Source of the DNA: 2-02-FULL-55-14 sp964581115
GTDB taxonomy: Bacteria; Bacteroidota; Ignavibacteria; UBA10030
DNA length: 64,000 nucleotides
Reading direction: 5' to 3'
Assembly: GCA_964581115.1 (NCBI GenBank)
Contig: CAZOMY010000012.1
Coordinates: 16,447 to 80,446, forward strand
The translations under genes and the position numbers were made by a program. Every line of letters begins with the position of its first letter. Positions within the stretch are counted from its first letter, which is position 1. This document shows positions 42,769 through 50,105 of this stretch, in pieces. The notes beneath the pieces are model-generated. The model was not told the DNA's origin and ran no database searches. It saw nothing but the letters and a program-made list of their open reading frames with translations.

Positions 42769-44154
42769 TTAGCGTGACATGTATTCGATGACGTCATACC
42801 GTGTGACGATGCCGACGACCGCTCCAGCATCTTCGATGAGCACGGCGTGATGGTGATGCGACAGGTGCGACACCGCAGACTGGACAAGATCGTCTGCGGG
42901 CAGGACCGGGAACGGCTCGCGTAGATGTTGCTGCACGGCGTGATCGATCGCGGCAGGGTCGCGCAGGACGGTTCCCATCAGGTCGGCTTCCTGCACGTGG
43001 CCGACGCACCGGCCGTCGTGCATGACCGGAAGCTGAGAGACGTTCGAGCCGGTCATCAGGTCGATGGCCCGGCGCAGGTTCGTGGTCGGATCGACCGAGA
43101 TCACAGCGCCTTTCGTCTTCTTGCTTTCGAGGACATACCGCAGCGTCACGCGTTCGGGGACGAGGAAGCGATGCTCGCGCATCCAGTCGTCGTTGTACAT
43201 CTTGCTGAGGTATCGCTCGCCGGTGTCGGGGAGCAGGACGACCATCACCGAACCCTCGGCCATGTCCTTCGCCACCTTCAATGCTCCCGCCATGGCGGTG
43301 CCGCACGACCCCCCCGCGAGCAAACCTTCTTCGCGTGCCAGCCGGCGTCCCATCAGGAACGACTCCTTGTCGTCGGCCTCGACGATGTCGTCAATGTAGT
43401 CAAAGTTCAGGACGCCGGGAAGATGGTCCTGTCCGATCCCTTCGACCTTGTAGGTCTTGAAGACCGGCGTGATCTTCTTTGTATAGAAGTATTCGCGGAG
43501 CACCGAGCCCTTGGGGTCGACTCCGACGATGCGAATGTTCGCATTCTGCTCCTTGAGAAACTTACCGGTGCCGGTGATCGTGCCGCCGGTGCCAATGCCG
43601 CACACAAAGCAATCGATCTGACCGCCGGTCTGTCTCCAGATCTCCGGACCGGTCGTCCGGTAATGGGCTTCAGGATTCCGCGGGTTGTAGTACTGATTCG
43701 CAAGAATGGAATTGGGCGTCTCGCGGACGATTCGTTTGGCGACTTCGGTGTAGCTTTCGGGTGAATCGTGAGGGACGGCCGTTGGCGTGACGATCACCTC
43801 GGCCCCCATGGCGCGGAGCAACAGGATCTTCTCCTGGCTCATCTTGTCGGGCATCGTAAAGACGCAGCGATAGCCCTTGACTGCGGCAGCCAATGCCAAT
43901 CCCATGCCGGTATTGCCTGAAGTGGCTTCGACGATCGTTCCGCCGGGTCGGAGCCGACCGTCTCGCTCAGCATCCTCAACGATCTCGATGCCGATCCGAT
44001 CCTTGACTGAGCCCCCGGGATTAAGGAATTCTGCCTTTGCGAAGATCGTGGGTGGTAGCCCCCGGCCGAGTTTTTTGATCCGGATCAGCGGCGTTTCTCC
44101 GATCGCTGAAAGGATGGAATCCTTGTACTCAACTTGCCTCAGGTCTCGTTTCAT
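42769..44154 (-). CDS. Cystathionine beta-synthase
   Basis: 461 residues. The PLP-dependent beta-family core (1-325) has Lys51 in NPGGSVKDRIG, EATSGNTGMGLALAA, and the phosphate loop GIGTGGTITGTGKFL. EGIGQDHLPGVLNFDYIDDI is typical of cystathionine beta-synthases rather than O-acetylserine lyases. Two CBS regulatory domains follow (about 338-395 and 400-460). It condenses serine and homocysteine to cystathionine. The downstream lyase would then yield cysteine: reverse transsulfuration. A 267-bp divergent gap separates it from the pseudopilin-like operon. Confidence 0.93.
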   Translation of the reverse strand: MKRDLRQVEYKDSILSAIGETPLIRIKKLGRGLPPTIFAKAEFLNPGGSVKDRIGIEIVEDAERDGRLRPGGTIVEATSGNTGMGLALAAAVKGYRCVFTMPDKMSQEKILLLRAMGAEVIVTPTAVPHDSPESYTEVAKRIVRETPNSILANQYYNPRNPEAHYRTTGPEIWRQTGGQIDCFVCGIGTGGTITGTGKFLKEQNANIRIVGVDPKGSVLREYFYTKKITPVFKTYKVEGIGQDHLPGVLNFDYIDDIVEADDKESFLMGRRLAREEGLLAGGSCGTAMAGALKVAKDMAEGSVMVVLLPDTGERYLSKMYNDDWMREHRFLVPERVTLRYVLESKKTKGAVISVDPTTNLRRAIDLMTGSNVSQLPVMHDGRCVGHVQEADLMGTVLRDPAAIDHAVQQHLREPFPVLPADDLVQSAVSHLSHHHHAVLIEDAGAVVGIVTRYDVIEYMSR

Positions 44155-44421
44155 GTCTCATTTCTGTGGATGTGCTCAGTCTGAATATATCGAATTGAGA
44201 CAAATATTGGCCGATACGGTAACAATGACCGACCTTCCAAATGCAACTGATGCAGGAATTGCCGATTTTGCGTCACGAACGATGAATCTGGGGATGACAT
44301 GCGTGTAAGGAGCATTTGGCAGGGCGATTGCAGCGGATGTCGCTAGGCGGGTGATGTGAGGTGAGACAATTCACATTTCGCTCTCGATGGTTATTGTGTC
44401 GACTGTAGCCCTGACACGCAC

Positions 44422-44925
44422 ATGAATACCGGACAAATGCTCTTGGCGGGATTGGCCACCGTACTGCTCGGTGTGACCGTCCTGACAATGAATCGGACCT
44501 CAACGCAACACGGCACGATCCTCCAGCAAACGGAGATCGGCGTCTATGGCGTTTCCATTGCCACTTCGGTCGTCGAAGAAGCACAGGGACTTGCATTCGA
44601 CGAGAAGACGACGGAAGATGCCGTGACCAGCGTCAACGGACTCTCGAGCACGCTCGGACCCGAGACGGGCGAAACGACATCTCCCGTCAGCTCCGCGAAC
44701 TACGACGACTTCGATGATTTCAACGGGTTCAATCAGGTCATGGACGTCAACGGCGTCGATCAGTTTCGCATCCGGGCGCGGGTCTATTACGTGACTCCGA
44801 CTGCGCCGAACACCGCGAGCGGCAGTCGAACGTGGCACAAGCGGCTCGACGTTGAAGTGAGCGCGGCCTCTTCGCTCGACACCGTCCGCACGTCATTCAT
44901 CTTCAGCTACTTCAACTTCCGGTAG
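44422..44925 (+). CDS. Pseudopilin-like membrane protein, first of three
   Basis: 167 residues, not recognised as a named family. One hydrophobic helix begins almost at the N-terminus (about 5-22, GQMLLAGLATVLLGVTVLTM). It is followed by a polar helical stretch with GVYGVSIATSVVEEAQGLAF and then a beta-rich Asp/Asn region. This is the shape of a type IV pilin-like subunit or minor pseudopilin, but there is no charged leader ending in Gly before the helix and no Glu5, so a prepilin peptidase would have nothing to cut. It heads a tight three-gene set (6-nt and 15-nt gaps). Function inferred only from architecture. Confidence 0.65.
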   Translation: MNTGQMLLAGLATVLLGVTVLTMNRTSTQHGTILQQTEIGVYGVSIATSVVEEAQGLAFDEKTTEDAVTSVNGLSSTLGPETGETTSPVSSANYDDFDDFNGFNQVMDVNGVDQFRIRARVYYVTPTAPNTASGSRTWHKRLDVEVSAASSLDTVRTSFIFSYFNFR

Positions 44926-44931
44926 GATGCC

Positions 44932-45549
44932 ATGGGCTCCTCGACCATGCTGGATGTGATCGGATCCTTCTTCATCGGAGGGATCCTCATGTTGATGGCG
45001 CTCCGTCTGAATGCGAGTGGCATGGAGACAAGCGCCGTCTACAACAGCAACCTGATCCTCCAACAGAACCTGACGACGCTGGTTCGCATCATCGAAGAGG
45101 ATTTTCGAAAGATCGGGTACTGCCGTGACTGGAAGAAGATCCCCGATCCTTCCAAAGCCATCCGCATTGCGGATTCGTCGCGCTTCCGTTTCTGGACCGA
45201 TGTGGACAACAACGGGACGCTCGACAGTCTGACGTATTATATCGGTCCGACGAGCGAGTTGCTCGATACGCCCAATCCGCGCGACCGGTTCCTCTATCGG
45301 CAGGTCAATAACACGGCCGCCATGAGGATGAATCTCGGCGTGACACAATTCTCTCTCCGATACCGTGACGCTGAGAATGATCCGCTGTCCTTCCCGATTA
45401 CAGACCCGCGTCTGGTCTACTTCATGGAGATCAACGTGGCCGTTGAAACGCCAGCTCCGCTTCAACAGGAGTATCTGCAGGATACGACGCAGTACGAGGC
45501 GTACTGGCGTCAGATCCGGTTGTTGACCAAGAACCTTCGCAATCGCTGA
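44932..45549 (+). CDS. Pseudopilin-like membrane protein, second of three (PilW-like layout)
   Basis: 205 residues. An N-terminal hydrophobic helix (about 6-24, MLDVIGSFFIGGILMLMALRL) leads into a helix with NSNLILQQNLTTLVRIIEEDF and then a globular beta domain (FRFWTDVDNNGTLDSLTYYI, FSLRYRDAEND). The helix-then-RIIEEDFRKIGY pattern and the middle position recall minor pilin PilW/PilJ proteins. Again there is no processable leader. It sits between two genes of the same general design. No specific function. Confidence 0.65.
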   Translation: MGSSTMLDVIGSFFIGGILMLMALRLNASGMETSAVYNSNLILQQNLTTLVRIIEEDFRKIGYCRDWKKIPDPSKAIRIADSSRFRFWTDVDNNGTLDSLTYYIGPTSELLDTPNPRDRFLYRQVNNTAAMRMNLGVTQFSLRYRDAENDPLSFPITDPRLVYFMEINVAVETPAPLQQEYLQDTTQYEAYWRQIRLLTKNLRNR

Positions 45550-45564
45550 ACCTGGAGCAACGGT

Positions 45565-46773
45565 ATGGGACGCTCATCCATCTTCATGGTCATCGGCTTC
45601 AACATGATCTTCATGGCGATCGGGTTCAACATCTCCCAGATCTCCACGACGGCCTACGAGAACTACATCGGCTACTACGACCGTTCAACGGCCCACCGGA
45701 TCGCCGCCAGCGCCGCCAACATGGCGTGCAGCGAGGTGTCATTCGTCCCCAACTGGCGGACGGGATACAGCAACGTCGAATACCTCGGCGGCTCCTATGA
45801 CGTGACTGTCAGCGACCTCGATTCGGGTCGCATCCAGATCGTGGCCGATGCGACATACGAAGGAACCAGCGCCCGGGTCCGTATCGTCCTGGGGATCAGT
45901 TCCTTTTCCAAGTTCGCCTACTTCTCAAACATCGAAGGGGGCATCTATTGGATCACGGGCGATACTGTCTGGGGCCCCTTCCATACGCAACAGAAACTGA
46001 CAGTGGCCGGTAGCCCGGTCTTCTATGGTAAAGTGACGGCAAAGAATGGTCTCACGAAGAATCCGTCGTCGTCCAAGCCGAAATTCTACGGCGGATTTCA
46101 GAAGGGCGTCAGCATCGATCTCCCGGCGAACCTCAACCCGCTTGTCACGGCTGCACAGAGCGGCGGAGCGTACTTCAATAATCAAGACCTCTGGCTGGAA
46201 TTCCACGCAAACGGAAAAGTGACCTACCGGGTGGGATCGGCCACCGCAACTCCGACGACGGTGGACATCTCGACCTTTGCCCCCAACGGCGTCATCATGG
46301 CGAACAATGGCAACATGCGCATCAAGGGAAAGGTCAGCGGCAAGGTGACGATCTCCGCCACGGGGAGTTCAGGCGCGGCCAAGGGCAACGTTTACGTCGA
46401 CTCTTCCGTGACCTACGTGAACAATCCGATGTCGGGCGCGTCCAACGACCTGCTTGGCATCGTGGCCGATAACAACGTCATCATCACCGACAACGCAAAC
46501 AACTCCGGCAATGTCAACCTGCATGCAACGATCTTTTCGCGCTCTGGCGGCTTGACGGCACAGAACTACAATTCGAGGCCGGCGGGAGGAACGCTGACGG
46601 TTCTTGGAGGCATTCAGCAGTATCAACGCGGCCCAGTAGGCACATTCTCGGGCTCAGGAACGATCGCAAGCGGATTCCAGAAGAACTACCGCTACGATGA
46701 GCGTCTGTATGTCGATACTCCGCCGTTTTTCCCGACAACGGGCAGTTACGAGGTCCTCTCCTGGTACGAATGA
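45565..46773 (+). CDS. Pseudopilin-like membrane protein, third of three (PilX/DUF4900-like layout)
   Basis: 402 residues. A short N-terminal hydrophobic helix (about 6-25, IFMVIGFNMIFMAIGF) is followed by a helix with TAHRIAASAANMACSEV. The C-terminal part is long, Gly/Asn/Ser-rich and beta-type (repeated GNMRIKGKVSGKVTISATG-like stretches), suggesting a beta-helix. The order (small, PilW-like, large PilX-like) mirrors minor-pilin operons whose products prime a pseudopilus. The large member would be an adhesin or cap (inference). A GC hairpin ends the operon. Confidence 0.65.
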   Translation: MGRSSIFMVIGFNMIFMAIGFNISQISTTAYENYIGYYDRSTAHRIAASAANMACSEVSFVPNWRTGYSNVEYLGGSYDVTVSDLDSGRIQIVADATYEGTSARVRIVLGISSFSKFAYFSNIEGGIYWITGDTVWGPFHTQQKLTVAGSPVFYGKVTAKNGLTKNPSSSKPKFYGGFQKGVSIDLPANLNPLVTAAQSGGAYFNNQDLWLEFHANGKVTYRVGSATATPTTVDISTFAPNGVIMANNGNMRIKGKVSGKVTISATGSSGAAKGNVYVDSSVTYVNNPMSGASNDLLGIVADNNVIITDNANNSGNVNLHATIFSRSGGLTAQNYNSRPAGGTLTVLGGIQQYQRGPVGTFSGSGTIASGFQKNYRYDERLYVDTPPFFPTTGSYEVLSWYE

Positions 46774-46796
46774 AGACGGAACAACTTGCTTCGCTT

Positions 46797-46828
46797 CGAC
46801 AAACCCGGGTCCTGCCCGGGTTTCGTCG
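46797..46828 (+). terminator. Hairpin terminator of the pseudopilin-like operon
   Basis: Stem CGACAAACCCGGG with CCCGGGTTTCGTCG (one bulged C), 5-nt loop, 24 nt after the stop. The downstream T-run is weak. Confidence 0.6.
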
Positions 46829-46874
46829 TTCAATGGGTTCGAGTGGATGCCGATGGCGGGCCAGGTCCGACAAC

Positions 46875-46903
46875 TTGACTTTCCGCCACGTTTTGCCTAT
46901 TTT
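46875..46903 (+). promoter_or_regulatory. Predicted sigma-70 promoter of efp-accB-accC
   Basis: TTGACT (46875-46880), a 17-nt spacer, and TATTTT (46898-46903), in an A/T-rich gap 69 nt before the efp start. The clearest promoter in the window. Confidence 0.65.
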
Positions 46904-46971
46904 TTGTGCCGTTTTGATGCAAAACCGCTCAATTTTTCAACAGTTTCTGCAATTTTCGAGAGAATTTTTTC

Positions 46972-47532
46972 ATGGCGACGACGGGAGACTTCAGGATCGG
47001 GATGGTGATCCGGTTCAACGGTGAGCTTCATCGCATCGAAGAGTATATCCACCGGACTCCGGGCAACTTGCGGGCGTTCGTCCAGGCCAAACTGCGCAAC
47101 CTTCGCAATGGCCGAATCACGGAGACCCGGTTCCGGTCGGGCGAAGAGGTCGAAGAAGTAAGGATGGAACAGCGGGAATTCCAGTACCTGTACCATGACG
47201 GGTCCTCGTATCAGTTCATGGACAAGGAGAGCTACGAGCAGATCCCCGTCGACGAGGCGATCCTGGGAACCCCGGCGAAATTCCTCAAGGAAGGTGAGAG
47301 TGTCCAGTTGTTCCTCGTGGAGGGTGGGGTGATCTCGGCGGAGGTGCCTTTCAAGGTTGAGTTAAAAGTGACCAACACCGAGCCGGGCGTGCGAGGCGAT
47401 ACAGCCACCAAAACGCTCAAGCCGGCTGAGGTCGAGACCGGCGCCACGGTGAATGTACCCCTCTTCATTAACGAGGGTGACGTGATCCGCGTTGACACGC
47501 GTACGGGCGACTACCTCGAGCGCGTGAACTGA
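46972..47532 (+). CDS. efp: Elongation factor P
   Basis: 186 residues with the three EF-P domains: KOW-like (1-65), OB (66-128) and C-terminal OB (129-186, with VEVETGATVNVPLFINEGD-like and RVDTRTGDYLERVN ends). It relieves ribosomes stalled at consecutive prolines. The loop that reaches the peptidyl-transferase centre reads RTPGNLRAF, so Asn32 stands where Lys or Arg is modified in E. coli and Pseudomonas. It is followed directly by accB and accC, a frequent arrangement. Confidence 0.96.
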   Translation: MATTGDFRIGMVIRFNGELHRIEEYIHRTPGNLRAFVQAKLRNLRNGRITETRFRSGEEVEEVRMEQREFQYLYHDGSSYQFMDKESYEQIPVDEAILGTPAKFLKEGESVQLFLVEGGVISAEVPFKVELKVTNTEPGVRGDTATKTLKPAEVETGATVNVPLFINEGDVIRVDTRTGDYLERVN

Positions 47533-47580
47533 TCCATGGACGACAGCCGTTCAGACCGTTCGACCAGCCGGGAGCCTTCG

Positions 47581-48036
47581 ATGGAGATCTCCTACGTCAA
47601 GAAGATCATTAAACTGCTCGAGAGCAGCAGCATCGATGAGATCGAGATCGAAGAGGAGGGAAAGAAGCTTCGCGTCGCCCGCAACCAACGCTCGTCGATG
47701 ACCTATGCGGCGGCTCCGATGGCGATACCGGCGGCCGCGCCGCTCCCGGTCGCCGCGCCGACGCCTTCGGCCCCCGCGGCCACAGGAGAGAAGGCCTATC
47801 ATGAGGTCCGTTCGCCGATCGTGGGCACCTTCTATCGTGCGCCTTCGCCCGATGCCGACCCATATGTCGCGGAAGGCCAGTCGGTCCGTTCCGGTCAGGT
47901 GCTGTGCATCGTCGAGGCCATGAAGCTGATGAATGAGATCGAGTCCGACGTAGAGGGCACGATCGTCAAGATCCTCGTCGAGAACGGCAAGCCGGTGGAG
48001 TACAATCAGCCGCTTTTTCTGATCGACAAAGGCTGA
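47581..48036 (+). CDS. accB: Biotin carboxyl carrier protein of acetyl-CoA carboxylase
   Basis: 151 residues from the ATG at 47581, which has GGGAG upstream and where homology begins (YVKKIIKLLESSSIDEIEIEE). An ATG at 47536, 3 nt past efp, would add 15 residues. An Ala/Pro-rich linker precedes the biotinyl domain with Lys115 in EAMKLM and PVEYNQPLFLI at the end. It carries carboxybiotin between AccC and the carboxyltransferase for malonyl-CoA synthesis. In an operon with efp and accC. Confidence 0.96.
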   Translation: MEISYVKKIIKLLESSSIDEIEIEEEGKKLRVARNQRSSMTYAAAPMAIPAAAPLPVAAPTPSAPAATGEKAYHEVRSPIVGTFYRAPSPDADPYVAEGQSVRSGQVLCIVEAMKLMNEIESDVEGTIVKILVENGKPVEYNQPLFLIDKG

Positions 48037-48066
48037 TCGCCTCCTTCCACTCTCCATCGAACGCGC

Positions 48067-49407
48067 GTGTTCAAAAAGATCCTCATCGCCAATCGCGGCG
48101 AGATCGCCCTCAGGGTCATCCGGGCGTGCCGCGAACTCGGCGTCAAGACCGTGGCCGTCTATTCGGTGGCCGACCGCGATTCCCTCCATGTGCGATTTGC
48201 CGACGAAGCTGTCTGCATCGGCCCCCCGCCCAGCAAAGAGAGCTACCTTAATATCCCCCGTATCCTGGCGGCTGCGGAGGTGACGAACGCCGACGCGGTC
48301 CATCCGGGGTACGGATTCCTCTCCGAGAATGCCAACTTTGCGGAGATCTGCGCCTCCTCAGGTCTCACGTTCATCGGTCCCCCTCCATCGGCGATCTCGT
48401 CCATGGGCGACAAATCTTTGGCGAAGGAAACGATGCGGAAAGCGGGCGTCCCTGTCGTTCCCGGCAGCGAAGGCCTCATCGGCAGTCTGAAAGAGGCCCG
48501 AGAGGTCGCGCACGAGGTTGGGTATCCGGTCATCATCAAGGCGACGGCAGGCGGCGGCGGACGGGGCATGCGGATTGTACGCGAAGCATCGGAGCTGGAG
48601 AATGCATACCGTACGGCGAGTCACGAGGCGGAGACGGCCTTTGGGAACCCGTCGGTGTACATCGAGAAATATCTCGAGGAGCCGCGCCACGTTGAGATCC
48701 AGGTGATGGGAGACCGTCACGGGAACGTGGTGCATTACGGCGAGCGCGATTGCAGCATCCAGCGACGTCACCAGAAGCTCGTTGAGGAGTCTCCTTCGCC
48801 GGCGCTCACGTCCGAGCTGCGCGAAGCTATGGGGACGGCGGCGGTCAAAGGTTCAAAGAGCGTCGGGTATTTCGGAGCGGGCACGATCGAGTTCCTCGTC
48901 GACAAGCACCGCAATTTCTATTTCATGGAGATGAACACCCGCATCCAGGTGGAGCATCCCGTGACGGAAGAGGTGTACGGCGTCGACCTCGTCAAACAAC
49001 AGATCGAGGTCGTTGCGGGGGCGAAGCTCAAGAAGTTCACGCCAAAGCCGCAGTTCCACGCCATCGAATGCCGCATCAACGCCGAAGACCCGAACCACGG
49101 CTTCCGGCCGTCTCCGGGCAAGATCCACACGCTGCACTTTCCCAGCGGGTTCGGCGTCCGGGTCGACACGCATGCGTACGACGGCTACGAGATCCCTCCG
49201 TACTACGACTCACTCGTGGCAAAGCTCATCGTCCGAAGTACGACGCGAGAAGGAGCCATTGCCAAGATGTCGGGGGCCCTCGAAGAGTTTGTCATCGAGG
49301 GACCGAAGACGACCATTCCGTTCCACCAGAAGCTGATGATGAACGACCGGTTCCGGAGCGGGCATTTCGACACGAAGTTCATCGAGTCGTTCGATTTCAA
49401 GGATTGA
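48067..49407 (+). CDS. accC: Biotin carboxylase of acetyl-CoA carboxylase
   Basis: 446 residues from a GTG at 48067, 30 nt after accB. IANRGEIALRVIRAC, HPGYGFLSENANFA, the ATP-grasp glycine-rich loop KATAGGGGRGM, ERDCSIQRRHQKLVEE, EMNTRIQVEHPVTEEV and RINAEDPNHGFRPSPG cover the N-terminal, ATP-grasp and C-terminal domains. It carboxylates biotin on AccB using bicarbonate and ATP. Confidence 0.97.
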   Translation: MFKKILIANRGEIALRVIRACRELGVKTVAVYSVADRDSLHVRFADEAVCIGPPPSKESYLNIPRILAAAEVTNADAVHPGYGFLSENANFAEICASSGLTFIGPPPSAISSMGDKSLAKETMRKAGVPVVPGSEGLIGSLKEAREVAHEVGYPVIIKATAGGGGRGMRIVREASELENAYRTASHEAETAFGNPSVYIEKYLEEPRHVEIQVMGDRHGNVVHYGERDCSIQRRHQKLVEESPSPALTSELREAMGTAAVKGSKSVGYFGAGTIEFLVDKHRNFYFMEMNTRIQVEHPVTEEVYGVDLVKQQIEVVAGAKLKKFTPKPQFHAIECRINAEDPNHGFRPSPGKIHTLHFPSGFGVRVDTHAYDGYEIPPYYDSLVAKLIVRSTTREGAIAKMSGALEEFVIEGPKTTIPFHQKLMMNDRFRSGHFDTKFIESFDFKD

Positions 49408-49440
49408 TCGATTTCGGCACTGCGCAGGTGAACTCGGTGT

Positions 49441-49481
49441 GTGAACCGCAAAGGACTCCAAGCACGCCAAGTCCGCAGAAG
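49441..49481 (+). repeat. Copy of the dispersed CGCCAAG-type repeat
   Basis: GTGAACCGCAAAGGACTCC followed by AAGCACGCCAAGTCCGCAGAAG, in the gap between accC and gcvH. Same family as 13853-13884 and 32457-32580. Confidence 0.7.
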
Positions 49482-49637
49482 GGGTGAGGATTTGGTATCG
49501 GAGACGGTTCTTTTCTTCTAGCTTCATTCACACAAATCTACAAGTATCTTGCGATGGTCGCAGCGATTCGCTGCGAGCGCCGCGCGATATGCTGTTTTGG
49601 ATACTGTCAGCACTCTTCGCGAGCTAACGAGGCCACC

Positions 49638-50018
49638 ATGCAATTCCCCGAAAACCTGAAGTACACCAAAGACCACGAGTGGGTGAAGATCGACGGCACG
49701 ACCGGCACGATCGGCATCACCGATTACGCACAGGGCGAGCTAGGCGACGTCGTGTTCGTCGACCTCCCCAAGGTCGGCTCAACCGTCGCACAGGGCAAGT
49801 CGTTCGGCACGATCGAGGCGGTGAAGGCCGTGTCGGACCTGTATGCGCCCCTGAGCGGCGAAGTGATCGAGATCAACGGCGGACTGGCCGCGAATCCCGA
49901 GACCGTCAATAAGGATCCCTACGGGGCCGGCTGGATGGTGAAAGTCCGGCTGACGAACGCCGCGGAAGCGTCGTCGTTGCTCGATGCCGCCGCATACCGC
50001 GCGCTGATCGGCAAGTAG
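49638..50018 (+). CDS. gcvH: Glycine cleavage system H protein
   Basis: 126 residues from the ATG at 49638; the longer frame adds 28 residues without homology. YTKDHEWVKID, GITDYAQGELGDVVFVDLP and the lipoylated Lys63 in GTIEAVKAVSDLYAPLSGEV are diagnostic, and the C-terminal PYGAGWMVKVRL is normal. It shuttles the aminomethyl group between the P, T and L proteins. The lipB/lipA genes at 28-33 kb would supply its lipoate. gcvP and gcvT are not in the window. Confidence 0.96.
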   Translation: MQFPENLKYTKDHEWVKIDGTTGTIGITDYAQGELGDVVFVDLPKVGSTVAQGKSFGTIEAVKAVSDLYAPLSGEVIEINGGLAANPETVNKDPYGAGWMVKVRLTNAAEASSLLDAAAYRALIGK

Positions 50019-50105
50019 TCCGCTCCGTCATCCGGGGAGATGCCGTCCCGGCGACGACGGCGCCCCCATGGCGGCGTCGACGGTCGCCTGGAAAGATCGA
50101 CCACC

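Noticed and set aside
49408..49637. Possible glycine riboswitch upstream of gcvH
   Set aside because: I see none of the conserved glycine-aptamer stems; the gap holds a dispersed repeat and A/T-rich sequence.
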